Positions 10,816 through 21,973 of a stretch of DNA of 50,514 nt are shown piece by piece. The notes under the pieces are model-generated. The model ran no database searches. It saw only the letters and a list, made by a program, of their open reading frames with translations, and was not told the DNA's origin. Position 1 is the stretch's first letter. The number at the start of each line of letters is the position of its first letter. Made by a program: the position numbers and the translations under genes. This DNA is from Neolentinus lepideus HHB14362 ss-1. Its lineage: Eukaryota > Basidiomycota > Agaricomycetes > Gloeophyllales > Gloeophyllaceae. The DNA lies in NCBI GenBank assembly GCA_001632425.1, contig KV425606.1, forward strand, positions 70,099 to 120,612, read 5' to 3'.

Positions 10816-13740
10816 AGAGCGTGAGTGGGGAGGTGGATAGGGATCTCATGTATAAGTCGATACCATTGATAGATTGAAGATGTTTGTACGATGTCCATTT
10901 TTCTTCTTTTCCCTACGTTTCCCGTAGTATCCGAAAGTTGTGTATCTGTCTCTATACAAAGAGTTATCGCTGGCGCAGCACTATCTTCCCTTCACGCGGG
11001 TATGAAACGTTTACACGTGCCTACAAACGGAAAATATTCAGTTGTAACCAGCGGAGAACGAGTGGATAGATAGCGCGTGCGTAACCGGGAGACTGCAGCG
11101 CAAACCTGATGAAAGGGGGTTGACTTCCGAACAGATGTTCGTACCCGGCGACCTGACCTCCCCCTCCAGCGCCGATGAACTTCGTCAATACCAGTCGTGG
11201 TCGTGTGGCGTCGATGGTCACGGACTCCCAGTCGGAGTAAGAACTGATCGAGATATGACATCGAGGAGTTCTGTTATTACTTGTACCTTCCCGGACGTCG
11301 TATAACAACGAACAGGCTAGATCATACAGCACTAGCCTTTCGCAGCCCCAGTGACAAGGTATGTTCCCCGAAGGCCGTCGCTGACGACATCTGGCCCTCT
11401 CCGACTGTGGGTACCATCGACGTGCCTGAGAGTTCCTACGAAGCCATGATTATAGTTTCGACACTGCCGCCCATCAGGACCTACAGATCATTGCTAATGG
11501 GCCACGCGGTGAACCAGCGTTTGTCCTTGCATCAATGGACCAGTTGGATCAGCGTGGCCGAGAACGATAGCAAGTTCCTCCCGTTCGAGACAGAGGTGAC
11601 CATCAAACGCAAGGCACATCGACACCTGAAGGTTCTGAAGCTCCAGTCTTGTCGCGCAATCCTGCAGGTGGAGATGGAAGAGATATTCCCCAGTCGTCGG
11701 GAAAGCATGAGGCTTGGATCTCGGACCAAGGGTGAGCTTAAGGGTAGAGGAAGCGAACCGAATCGTGCAAGAAGTGACTAGCAGGTTTGGCCTTGTGATA
11801 GTCCAACGACCAGACCGGAACGGATCTTAGACGCGAGGAAAACTTTCGACACTGCGTGAAAGGCGAGGCGCCAAGCGCGATACAGCGATCATCAATTATT
11901 ATACAGTTTTGATCTTGGGCTAAAAATCAATCACAGTAAGGCGATGAAGACGCAACAAGGCCATGAACGGCGGATGGAGATCACCGAGGATGCAGCGAGA
12001 CCTGAGGCACTAAAGATGATATATGACATATCATCCGTACTGCTGCATCATCTGCGGTTGAGCTAGACGCACTCCTCAGTGATTATGATCAACGCCCAAC
12101 ACCCTCAATAGTGCCCGATCGGACATGCAGTGATTTCGTGATGATAGGTGCTCGGAAAAGGCCGAACCAGTAGAAAGTGTAGCATTGTCGTGAATCCTAG
12201 ATGTCGACAACGAAGGGATGCAACAGAAACGAAGGCGTCCGATTCCCTCGTATTTGTCGATAGAAAGGTGCGAACGCGAGAGCGTCGAATTGGCGTGAGA
12301 GTGAAGAGAGCCAAATCTCGCCCGAAGTTACCAGTGATGTTGGTGACGAGCTCAGGAGACGTTGATCGAAACCAACGACACTTCGGTGGAGTAGAACCGA
12401 AGTCATCCGTGCACGTAGAGGACTAATAACGCGTTACGAAGATACTGAGCTGATCCTTCAGTATGATATCGGGTAGCGGGACTGCGGAAGAGATACATAC
12501 TATTAGTCGAGTGTTTAAGAGACTCAAGGAACATTGTTCGACTGCGACCTACGATCTTTGTGTACGGATGGTCCACTGCGTAGGACTGGTTTGACTTCCA
12601 GGTGCAGTCACCCGGCGCGCTTGGAACATGGAACGAAGAACAGGTGTCCACTCCGCTATGAAATATCTCTTGGTCAGCCGTTTGGACTGTCTTGCCAACT
12701 TATAGATGCATCCAACGCCCCCTAAGCGCATTTCGAAACGAGAGGAGACTAGCTCTCCACTTTAGCAGGTCCATCCTACAGGGAGGCCAGGCAATCGCGA
12801 GGATGGTTTCGAATTCTCAGCGTGTCAAGCTTTATGCAACATTTCTTTCCCGACGGCCTCGGCATTGATTCTGGTCAATTGCGGATTAGTTTTTCACCTA
12901 CTTGTGCGACAAAGCAGATAAATACCTCTATATTGATTGATGATGCTATATGCATAGTGGCCGTTACCAGCAGCAAACGGAGATCTTTCTTTGCTCGAAG
13001 AAACAATGAGTCGCACCGTAGAAGGCACACGAATCTTCAACGCCATGCTTCCGCGCTGGTGCTGTGCAGAATGTACTAGACGTCCCCATGAAGAATCAGC
13101 TTCGCATAATAGCCCGAGTAGACACTTCAAGAAGAGCAATATGTCACATCTCCATGGTCTTCCGGATGAAATCCCCTCTATTTTTCCATCATTCACGGAG
13201 ATATAGGTTTCGCAGTCACAGCCCAGGTCACGGGACGTGGGAGGTAAGGTAAAAAAGAACGGCGGATGAGTGGGCTTCAGGCCTGCGTCAGTAGTAGCCA
13301 AAGCGTCCCAAACCCAAGTATGAAGACCACGAGATGCAAAGCTGTGGGGGAGGACAGGAGAAGGTTATCGATGAGCAGACAAGAAACGAAGCAGGTGCCG
13401 CGCCTATAGCATGCGGTGCAGCCACATATAGTAAACGCCACGTTCTTGAACTTTGATTCCCTTGTCATCTAGCCACAGTCATTTGTAATGACTTATGCCT
13501 ATATATTTTGCACCAATAGAATGGAAAAGACTAACAACAGCAATACGGAAGATCATTCCATCATGCCTCTAGTGACGCTCGACACAGGTGCATCAAAGCA
13601 AGCAGGGTCAGAAAAGCTGCTCGAGCCCGCGATGCAAGGCCTTGGAACTATCTAACAATAGTGTTAGAGATAATCTCTGGACAAGATGCACGAGAGAATG
13701 CATAATCCAGCGTATTAGAGCGTATTTGCAGCGCCCAAAC
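10816..13740. repeat. Segmental duplication A, copy 2 (3' flank of A2)
   Basis: Matches 1128-2270 on both sides of an extra block at about 11087-12678. The left match ends at gcgtgcgtaacc (11075-11086, and 1367-1378 in copy 1). It resumes at tttggactgt (about 12681) and gatgcatccaacgc. The right part runs to about 13740. No secure gene. Confidence 0.6.
11087..12678. other. About 1.6 kb present only in duplication copy 2
   Basis: Relative to copy 1 this block is inserted here or lost there. It contains a 166-codon open frame (11281-11781, plus) and coding-like pieces in other frames, for example a stretch reading IIANGPRGEPAFVLASMDQ near 11490. I found no transposase, no terminal repeats and no target-site duplication, so its nature is open. 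Confidence 0.4.
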
Positions 13741-14476
13741 GGCCAATTTTATTCAGAAATTTGGAACTTCCGATTCATAAAAACGTGGCAAGACGGAATG
13801 CCGTAACCGAGGGTCAATTGTTGCAAAGACTTGCCCATAGCACTCGCGTTTTCCACTCTTTCGACTTCATTTTTTTCAGGGATGAAATGTCGATACATAC
13901 GACTCTGATACATCCAAGAATGGTCTTGATATGCTGAGCTTTGGAGGAAGCTGAGCATCAGTGAAACATCAGTTGCGCTATTTTTAGCCATCACTCGCAG
14001 TTGATCCCAAAAATTGGAACTCTCTTTCACAAAACTTTTGGGCGCTGCAAATACGCTCTATTCAAGGATGCGAAGATAATATATATCTGTGCAGGCCAGA
14101 CGTATCCGGTCATGGCGAAGTGATGAGGCTCTGATTTGGATAATCACATGTCTTTATTCGGAACTGCGAGCGCCCCAGTCGGACACCATGTACTCAGTTT
14201 TGTGGTGTTTGGAGAGACCATGTTTGACATCCTCCTCGGGGAAGAAATTACGCTCGAAGAATCAGACGCGAAATGGAATCAAAGAATAGGAGGAACTGCA
14301 CAGTGTCCATTGGACCAGCTCGACAAGAAACGGCCATCCGCGCACGTCCATGATTCCAAATATTTGCTGACTCGTTTCCACGTGATCCTTATAAACGAGT
14401 TCAAACGATCGGTGCTCAGTGCCTCCTTGTGTTCCGATAGCATCCCCAAGCTTGAAAATTGAGGTCTGAGCGATCA
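13741..14476. other. No gene recognised; upstream of MFS gene
   Basis: Contains only short frames. The 108-codon frame at 14136-14462 starts without an ATG and has no splice link to the transporter. Confidence 0.45.
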
Positions 14477-16056
14477 ATGCAAACACTGAAGATTCTTCCT
14501 ACGGTGCTCGACTTCACCAAGAAATCAAGTCGCAGCGCTTCGTCCAGCGTGCTGCAATACCGTGAGGATGCGAATGCTACTTTTGGAGATCTAGCTGAAG
14601 TGGCAAGGGTGGAGGCTATAGAATCTTCTCTCGCAGGGAACGAGCCTGTTGATGATCCGGAATTCAAGCTACCCAAGCTCAGGTCACTGGCGATCATCAT
14701 CCTGACCAATGTCCTCCTGCAGGTCGGTATAATCGCTTAGAGGCACAATTTCGAGCTGACGCCTGGCTAGGTTTCATTCTTCATCATTGTGTCGTCCTCT
14801 AGCGAATATGCAGCATCACTGGGTGGTACGGCGACATTCGCCGGTCTTGTCATCGGTATTCCGACTGTGTTCTCCGGTCTGACTCTTCTCCCCCTGATGA
14901 AACTAGACCAAGGTATACAAATCTATCCAACCTTGTAACAAAATCTTCAATGCCAATGTGTTTACCCACAGGTGTATATAGCCGTCCATTGCACCTAGCA
15001 TGTGCAGCCAGCGTACTAGGCAATATGCTTTACGGCCTGGCCTACAGAGCGCGCTTTCTGTACCTTATTCTGGTATCCCGTATCGTCCTTGGAGTCTCCT
15101 TTGCCTTCTGGATGTACTGCAAGCGTTATTGCTCGGACCCGCGGATCGTTGGCGTGCGTCGCCGGACATCGCTGGCGGGATGGCTCGTTGTCGGCCAAGG
15201 ATCGGGCTTCAGCATCGGGCCTTTCCTCGGTGGATTGCTGTACCGCATTGGATTCAAGAACAAGGTGTTCAACGGGTATACCAGTCCCGGATGGTTGATG
15301 TCCGTTGCGTGGCTGGCTTTCTGGGTTGTGGTAGCACTCCTGTTTGAGGATGTCAAGGCAACTCCTCCTCCTCCCCTTAGTACCGATGTCGAGTTAACAG
15401 ACATGACTGATACCACCACCACCCCTCCTCCACCATCATCTAGAGCGCCTACCCGGAACGAGCACCGAATGACGTTACAACGCTGGGGCGTTGTCGTGTG
15501 CATGTGCTGGTACGCCATGACCTGCTTCTTCATCCTCGGCGCCTGGGAAGCCAATATCCCCATCTATACGGGCGCTAAGTTCCATTACTCCCCCTTCGCT
15601 GCGGGGAATCTCATCGCACTCGGTGGCATCACCACCTTCCCGTTCCTGTTCGCCAACCTCTTCCTGGCCCGGCGCGTGCAGGATCGTCACACGCTAGCTA
15701 TCGGGTCGGCTGTCGGCCTGGCAGGGCTGTTGATTATGATTGCACTCCTCCAGACTGACGCGATGCGGTTCGGTACACTCTATTTTTGCTGGTTCCTCGT
15801 GGCGCTGGGGTTCAACCTCGCCAGCACGGTCACGCTCAGCTTGCTTTCAAAGCAGCTCCCAGGAGAGTGGAATAGTCGTATTAGCCTGGCCATTCAGTAC
15901 AGCAACTACACTGGGAGAGTTACAGGAGCCGTGTGGGGAGGTGCTGGAGTCCGAGTGGGGATGCGAAATTACGTCGGCTTGCAGATCGCGATCATCGGCA
16001 TTGGCGGTGTCATGTTCATGACACTGTGGAGGGATATGAAAGCAAAAACGGGATGA
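14477..16056 (+). CDS. MFS transporter (MFSD8/YCR023C-like, subfamily unsure)
   Basis: Exons 14477-14722, 14771-14912 and 14972-16056 join in phase (introns 48 and 59 bp) and give 490 residues. The hydrophobic profile suits about 11-12 membrane helices, in two halves split by a Pro/Thr-rich cytosolic loop at about residues 250-290. The first helix starts near residue 70 after a hydrophilic N-terminus. A glycine-rich segment GFSIGPFLGGLL at about 208-219 resembles motif C in helix 5 of MFS exporters. The second half opens with a tryptophan-rich helix and has an R-R-V-x-D-R loop motif. The substrate cannot be told from sequence. The start is the first ATG in frame; an upstream exon cannot be excluded. 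Confidence 0.85.
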
Positions 16057-17116
16057 AACTACCCTCGAATTTCGCCTGTATTAAATGCGTGCGGAGCTGC
16101 ACCCTCCTACCACAGCGAGGGGCGCAGATAATTCAGCGTGAAAACTGTTGTTTTGATGTTGCCGCTGGAAACATGTAATAGTGGCGTGGAAGTAAGGAGC
16201 GCAACCGTCGAAGGCGTACCGTGGTGCTGCGACCAGCACAGTGACATGACAGGCTTGTGACCAATGTCCGCACCGGATGCCACCTCTCATAACGCATGAG
16301 ATAGTCAAACGCACGGACCTGCCTGTTCGTCAGACCTGATATTTGGAAATGCGGCATAGCCTACCGAAGTTTTCCAAGGGACACTATTGTTGTTTATCAA
16401 ACACCATCCAACAGGGCACAGTCCATACTTTTATGCTTAGATGTAGCAAGACTAGGCATTGCGGTCGCTGACGAGCACAGTCAACTCACGAGCCGCAAAG
16501 GATACAGGAGCCTCCGGCGCTTTCCGATAACTGGGGATGATGGGATGCTGGTAGTTCCTACCTATACGACTTGAGGCCGCAAGGAAAGAAGGTAAGCCGG
16601 CACCCATTAGAAGCGCCTGGTGGCCCTAAAAAAGTCTTGTGCTAGTTACACCATCCTCCTGCGCTATTGGGTACATGGCGTAGGTCCATAACTCGCCGTT
16701 CAGGGAGACCAAAAACCCTACAGAGACCATAGCACGACCAGCGTTGGGATACCGACGTTGTTTCGGCGATCCATTCTTCACCGCAGATCCTGACGCAGAT
16801 GCGCGTACGCGAGGAAGTGGCTTACGTTGAAAGCGATGTCAATGAACCATCCCATATCGCTCAGGAAGACAGAGGGCATGGGTGTGACAATCCGAATGCG
16901 TGTAAGGGCAAACGAGGTATCATTATAGGGCCTGGGAGCTGGAGAACGCGTTGAGCGGACCACCTTTCATTAGACGGGCATGTACTGATACCTTGAGGAC
17001 CACGAAAATACAACTCTGAAAGCGATTGATGCGATGAAAGTTATATTTCCATTGTCTTTTAATCATCCAGGTATCTTGTATCGATACGAATTCTTCGAGC
17101 CAATCTTGACAATATC
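16057..17116. other. No gene recognised
   Basis: Spacer between the transporter and repeat copy E. Minus-strand islands at 16920-17115, ending in an NAFSSSQAL motif, resemble the middle of the Y gene of R4 but have no clean splice path. Confidence 0.4.
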
Positions 17117-17231
17117 TTGATGTAGCGGACGCAATCCTAGTACAACCAAGCAAATTTCTTACTGTCTTGTTCACTGTTACTGGCAGTCCGCGAGCTGATA
17201 AACGGACAAACAGACGAACAATGACCGGCAT
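17117..17231 (-). pseudogene. Y gene 5' part, copy E
   Basis: Minus-strand start MPVIVRLFVR at 17231 faces the LPxY gene across 98 bp. It runs to a GTAAGA donor after NKT, the same donor as in the other copies. Splicing to the next AAG acceptor (57 bp) gives a piece SKNSYRYKIPG that resembles MSHRYKTQG of the R4 gene and then stops. Probably truncated. Confidence 0.35.
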
Positions 17232-17485
17232 CAGCCGAAAGGACTTAAATCGCTCAACAAGACCAAACCTGCTTGCCACCTGCTTGCCACTTCCTTCCCA
17301 CTACGCGTGTTAAACCTGTTTTATACGAAATGTCAGCTCTCATCAACATAAATTCACTGCCACCCAAGATGCACCGCAAGGAATACGTTAGACTTAATAA
17401 TAATCAATCAACGAGACCAAACCTACTTGCCACTTGCATGCCACTTGAAGTCGAGCATATGCGTCTTCAACCTGTTTCTTCCAAA

Positions 17486-17874
17486 ATGTCAGCTCTCATC
17501 AACATAAATTCGCTGCCACCCAAGATGCGCCGCAAGGAATATGTTCAGCGCAGGATGCTAAGGAAGGAGTTTATGGTCTACAAGGTTGTGCAGGTTATCA
17601 ATCAAGAGTACACGGCGGCTGGGATCGAAGATACTCGCTTGGGTGGGCCTCCTCATGGCTTCGAAAGCCAGACTAGACGCTCGGTTAACGAGGTATGACT
17701 GCCACTCAATGTACGAGGTCTTGATTGAAATGCCTAACATTTGGTTATCAGATCGGTCTGGTCAGAACCAACAAAATAATAACCAACCTAGTGGAGGGTA
17801 CCACAAAGCTGCCTTCCTACGATGGGGTCTCAGAGCGCTCGTCTGCCCACAGCACTCGAGATCAGTATAGATAG
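17486..17874 (+). CDS. LPxY small protein, divergent copy E
   Basis: Exons 17486-17692 and 17752-17874 (59-bp intron, phase 0) give 109 residues. Exon 1 begins with INSLPPKMRRKEYVQRR, the family signature with substitutions, and is longer than in the other copies. Exon 2 keeps the ITNLVE motif and has a single LPSY followed by DGVSER. AATAAA lies 34 bp after the stop. The 5' part is tandemly duplicated: an ATG at 17330 opens the same frame with a first copy of the signature, so a form 52 residues longer is possible. It is the most diverged family member in the window. Confidence 0.6.
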
Positions 17875-18126
17875 TCGTGGAGTTAGACTATCGTAGATAG
17901 AAAAGGGAATAAAGTAAGGAGTCCAAATCTTCGTTGTACGATTTGGCACTCATACTTGGATCTTTATAGAACATTCTTGGTCTCATGACTGGCGTCAAAA
18001 CATTTCTGAGCTGTCTGTATCACTTCATGTATTATTGAGAAAACTCCCTTGCGTCGCGGTTGATGCGGAAGAGACCTGGACCTCATGAACGTCGATTCTT
18101 TTCGTTGGCCCAATGGATTGCGCGAT
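17875..18126. other. Spacer between copy E and R2
   Basis: No gene recognised. A minus-strand frame (to 17964) overlaps the putative Y gene of R2 but its splice phase does not fit. Confidence 0.4.
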
Positions 18127-18308
18127 TTAGATGTCATCATCGGTCGAGGATACTTCAACTCCCCACAAACAGTATTCATTGACAATCGCTCTAGTAAACT
18201 AAGATAGCACTAATTAGCCAGAACCCTCTGGAGTATAACTGCAAACACCTTTATCTTGTCATATAGATCCCTTTCACGAGGAAACTGACGGAGAACAATG
18301 GCCGGCAT
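18127..18308 (-). CDS. Short Y-like gene, R2 copy
   Basis: Start MPAIVLRQ at 18308. Exons complement(18249-18308) and complement(18127-18198) join in phase 0 through a 50-bp GT-AG intron to give 43 residues. The first eight residues match the other Y copies; the rest does not resemble the R4 protein. It may be a truncated or chimeric copy, since the sequence left of about 18250 recurs at 22590-22700 and differs from R1 and R3. Confidence 0.3.
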
Positions 18309-18386
18309 CAGCCGAAGGAGTTAATCGATCAACAAGACCAAACCTGCTTACTTCTCAACCACATCTTTAATGCTCGACCCTACACA
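18309..18386. promoter_or_regulatory. 78-bp divergent spacer (R2)
   Basis: Carries gttaatcgatcaacaagacc, the same block as in the R1, R3 and R4 spacers, between divergent start codons at 18308 (minus) and 18387 (plus). Confidence 0.5.
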
Positions 18387-18692
18387 ATGCCAGCTTTCAT
18401 AAACGTCGATTCACTACCACCACGCTTGCGCCGCAAGGAGTTCATACAGCGCAGGAGAGTAGTGGGCGGGCTTGTCGAGTATGAATTCGCCGATGACAAC
18501 GGCGTTCCGGCAGGATCTCATGAGGTATGGCTGTTGCTTCATGAATGAGGCCCCCAGCAGTACCTAAAATTTGGTTATCAGATCCATTCACATGAAAACA
18601 CAATAACCAACCCGATCAGTGGAGCCAATCATGAGGTCTTCGAGGACCTTCCACCATACGACGGAGTAAGGTTGCCGCTGTACAGTGAATAG
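18387..18692 (+). CDS. LPxY small protein, R2 copy
   Basis: Exons 18387-18524 and 18582-18692 with a 57-bp intron at phase 0 give 82 residues. Exon 1 is nearly the same as in R1 and R3 (INVDSLPPRLRRKEFIQRR). Exon 2 has an ITNPIS motif, then DLPPYDG and RLPLYSE, so both tail motifs still fit LPxY. Reading into the intron meets a stop within nine codons, which supports splicing. Confidence 0.7.
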
Positions 18693-18999
18693 AATGACTG
18701 CCACGGCGCTAGATGACTCTGCGAGAGAATGGTAAGGAGTCCAACCTCTGCTAAAGACTCAGTATTCACCTTTGAATCTACATAGGTTGTATTGAGTACT
18801 ATTGCTGAAATCAGATGGTCATTATCTCGGAGTGGCTTCACTCATACAAGTGTTAATCTTAGGCATTAGTCCGGCTGCATTGAGTCTTTACACTCGTCGC
18901 CGCTGTCTCGAATATCGCATTTTTAGCCAAAGAACACCCCGCATTGAGAACTAGTGCAATGTTTATTAGCTCAAGTCATCCATAGTCGTGACACAACTG

Positions 19000-19720
19000 C
19001 GAGCACCTTGTCAAAGACCCAGGAAAGAGGGACCGCCGCTACAAAAACCGGCATTTGCCGTATTCAATTTAGGCGCTACTGTGGCACGAACGGTCGCGTC
19101 TTTCGCGTCCATCACGTTGCCTGCAACGCGCCACATTCTAGTCAGCTGCATACGTCACCCAAACAAACGGAGTAGGACGGTCTATGCAAAGGAACTCAGT
19201 GTCCTCGAACCCTCTCGCGATTGAGAGGCCACGGGCTGAATTGAGCGCAACATCGCACTCCTTGAGCAGAGCGATGAGTCTGTGGTAGGCCCCGGTAACG
19301 GCTCAATTCATGGATCCTCCGATGGCTCCTACAACAGTGTCTCCGACGCAACCTTCAATGCCATCTGCGATGCCTGCTGTGGCAACCAAGGTGAAAATTA
19401 ATGACAACTCCGTACAACGAGGCGACAAGCAAGAACAGCAGGAATCGTAGAGAGGGTATGTCACTATCCGCTTAACGCGAGCAAGCAGATTAAGGCCTGG
19501 TATTTGGCTGTCAAATACAGACACAAAACATACATATAGCACCAACCTCGCAAGGAAACAGACTTGGCATCCATGGTCGACTAGGAAGAGGACGCGTGGG
19601 TAACAACTCTTCGTAGTAGACGTACGAATCAGACGAAGATTCTGGGAGTTCGGGTGCAGGTCAGACACTGTAGTCGAGCAAGGTGAGCAGGCGGTGTCAC
19701 TTCCGAAGATTAATTCCATT
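19000..19720 (-). pseudogene. Relic X (R2)
   Basis: Minus-strand islands match R1 and R3, including MDAKSVSLRG before the GTTGGT donor, GLNLLARV, a GDTVVGAIGG island and LIALLKECDVALNSARGL. A one-base loss near the first donor and a changed donor (GCATAG where R1 has GCGTAG) break the gene. The 138-codon open frame at 19303-19719 runs through the putative introns and is probably not the real product. Confidence 0.4.
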
Positions 19721-19984
19721 CGTAACGTGGTATAACCCAGGTGAGACGAGCCTTCGTATAAGAAAGCATGTTTAGGGATACCTGAAAGGAGCTAAATATA
19801 TCGGAGGCTAGTAGACGGCTGATGAGTCTTGTATTGTTCACTATATATCTGAATATTCACCTTCAGCTGCAAATCACGGTTTAATGTGCATCCGACCTGG
19901 CATGATCCCCATTGGACCCGCGATACGGTCCATACGCGTTTGCGCCAAATACAAGTTTATCAAGTGGACCTCTTCTGTTCCAAA

Positions 19985-20139
19985 GGATGTGGACTTTGAC
20001 CGATCCGACTGCGCAAGCCCATCAGGATGATCTTCATTCTTGCGCACTTCATGTAAACGCTGCATCAAGGGTCTGTCGGGAAGCCTGGATCAAACAGACT
20101 ATGCAAATTCGACCACAAGGCGCAAAATGTAAATCCTAG
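19985..20139 (+). pseudogene. Relic W (R2)
   Basis: A frame with TLTDPTAQAHQDDL and ALHVN followed by SRVC and IKQTMQ matches R3 in the same frame. The start is uncertain and no splice partner is seen. Confidence 0.35.
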
Positions 20140-20518
20140 GTAAGACGAGTTCGCTTTTCCTTTCCTTCTACTCGTTGGATGACCAAGACCAGACGCAAGA
20201 TCGTAGAAACCTTTTCGCTTTTTTTACTAAATGGAGCGTTCAGCGACAAAGGGCAAGCACCGAGTCTAAGCAAGCCTGACGATAACGACGTGCAGCCATG
20301 GTGTGGTGTCAGAGTGTGTGGCTATGTTTTGCTCCAATTGTGGCTTGTGGCGCCAACAAGGATCCACACAAGTTAACGGTCGCCGATACTGGAGTTACAT
20401 CGTACAAAATACAAGAGGAGGGTAAGTCGTGCGCTAATCTACGGTTATAGAATGACAAGAGGATGAATCTAGTTAACACACAAAGTTGATACAAGAAGTT
20501 AGAACACACTCCTATACT

Positions 20519-20745
20519 TCAGGCATCAGCAGTGGCCATTTCGCCATACAGGATCAACCCATTCTAGGCCGAACAAGTCGGACACATCTTTTTCAGTCTT
20601 CGGGAAGAACTGTTTGGAGTCCCTCCGTCGCGTGCTACGCGACGAATCCAGGTTTAGTTTTGGGCCCAACGTCAGGATACGAGTACTTACATTCCAGAGC
20701 TGTCAAATCTGTTAACCTCTTCGGACGACAGAGATCGTATCAAAT
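20519..20745 (-). pseudogene. Inverted fragment of the family X polymerase gene (last two exons)
   Basis: On the minus strand this is a diverged copy of 37803-38021: the end of an intron, the exon with FDSSG, the next intron, and the final exon ending at the TGA. Frame-changing differences are present (gttaacagattt for gttacaaattc, and six extra bases before the stop). Homology starts inside the intron and continues past the stop into the R segment, so the fragment came along with the repeat. Confidence 0.8.
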
Positions 20746-20828
20746 TTGTCTCCACTAAACCCCTTACCTTGCACGGGATCCACCGCTTCAACGTCACATT
20801 AGACTGCCTTCTCGATACGTTGCTTGAG

Positions 20829-21885
20829 CTAAGTGGCGAGGCCAGTAGGAATTTGTGACGGCACGCAGTCAAGTATCCTGGGGTGGCATGGCGTGACTAC
20901 ATCGTCAACGGACGAGTCCGTGAGTAGCATAGTAATTCCATTAGTTGTGGTGTAGTCAATAGTAATGACTGAGGTCTTGCTGTTGAAAGGCACAATGCTT
21001 GATGCTGCAAAAGCTGTCTATAGTATCTTCGTTCACCGCAAGCAATCGTGGGTGGCACGTCACTGTCGTCAGAATAGTCCAGCATGTGGTGATGAAACCC
21101 CGATAGCCACTCTTTGTCCTCTTCACGTATCATTGAGCTACCTTCACGTCATGCAGCAATCCAGCTTCGTCCAACTCAGGTCGTGACTTGACCATCGACG
21201 ATGTGCCTAAGCACTTGGGGGACCATGCACACCAAAAAGTGACGGAGTGTATGTGGCAGGGCGACAAGGCGGTCCGAGAAGTCATCCAGGAAGTCGGGAA
21301 AGAGCACGTGCGCAAGCAAGTTCTCAGTCGAGGAAGTAATTCTGAGCTTCAGTCATTAGATGTCCGCACCGAACAACCAAAAGACCAACCTCAATGCGAG
21401 GATCGACGAGAGCGAGGTTAATACCGCCGATAGAGGACGAGCAGGAGTCGCGTCGGGCCGCAATATTGGCAGAGATGCGCCAAGTCACCCAGTCGACATC
21501 GACTGGGAAACATGAGAACATGGGGCATGAGAGCTGGAGAGTGCGTTAGGAGAACGCAGGCCCATCGCTTTTCGCTGAATATTGCGCATGTAGGCTGGCA
21601 TTGGGCAAGCGTTAGCAGACGGCACATTGAACAGGAAAAGATGCCCCCGAACGATGTCCTCGTTGATTTTGCCTTGGGTCTTGTATCGATGAGACATTGT
21701 AGAATTGTTATGACGTGCGAGCATGTCTTGAAACAATGTGGCAGACGCGTCACGTACACACCCTAGCTCGACTGAGCAGAATTCTTACAGTATTTCATGA
21801 ATTCCGCGGTTATCTGGCAAACTTCATGTGCACGCACATTCTTGCAAGCTGGCAGTGACGATTGCCGGACAACAATCGCCGGCAT
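20829..21885 (-). CDS. Y gene, six-exon model, R4 copy
   Basis: Exons on the complement are 21789-21885, 21556-21726, 21390-21502, 21193-21346, 21064-21141 and 20829-21004; introns are 62, 53, 43, 51 and 59 bp, all GT-AG, and all phases agree, giving 262 residues. It starts MPAIVVRQ. The later exons read well: VDVDWVTWRISANIAARR, then ENLLAHVLFPDFLDD and LRHFLVCMVPQVLRHIVDG, then EEDKEWLSGFHHHM, and a Thr/Ser-rich end. Exons 3-6 are better supported than exon 2, where another frame is also open and one donor (GTTCTC) is weak. No signal peptide or clear membrane helix. Family not recognised. Confidence 0.5.
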
Positions 21886-21973
21886 CAGCCGAAGGGGGTT
21901 AATCGATCAACAACAAGATCAAACCTACACTTCTGCTCTTGAACATCCACATCTTGGACGTTTGATTCACAAA
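21886..21973. promoter_or_regulatory. 88-bp divergent spacer (R4)
   Basis: Between the start codons of Y (21885, minus) and LPxY (21974, plus). Contains gttaatcgatcaac shared with R1-R3. Transcription of both genes from so short a spacer implies a bidirectional promoter or overlapping 5' ends. Confidence 0.5.

Larger units (their letters stand above)
18693..20518. repeat. R-family repeat, copy R2 (inverted), remainder
   Basis: Reads on the minus strand as R1 and R3 do on the plus strand: the X relic, then the conserved block with GGTGAATATTCA (about 19850), then W, then the segment that follows the polymerase gene in R3. Confidence 0.65.

Noticed and set aside
15126..15563. 145-codon minus-strand frame under the MFS gene
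   Set aside because: It lies antisense to well-supported transporter helices; long antisense frames are expected with C/G-ending codons.
19303..19719. 138-codon open frame as an intact gene in R2
   Set aside because: It runs through what look like introns in the homologous R1 and R3 sequence and is not conserved in frame; it fits a relic better.
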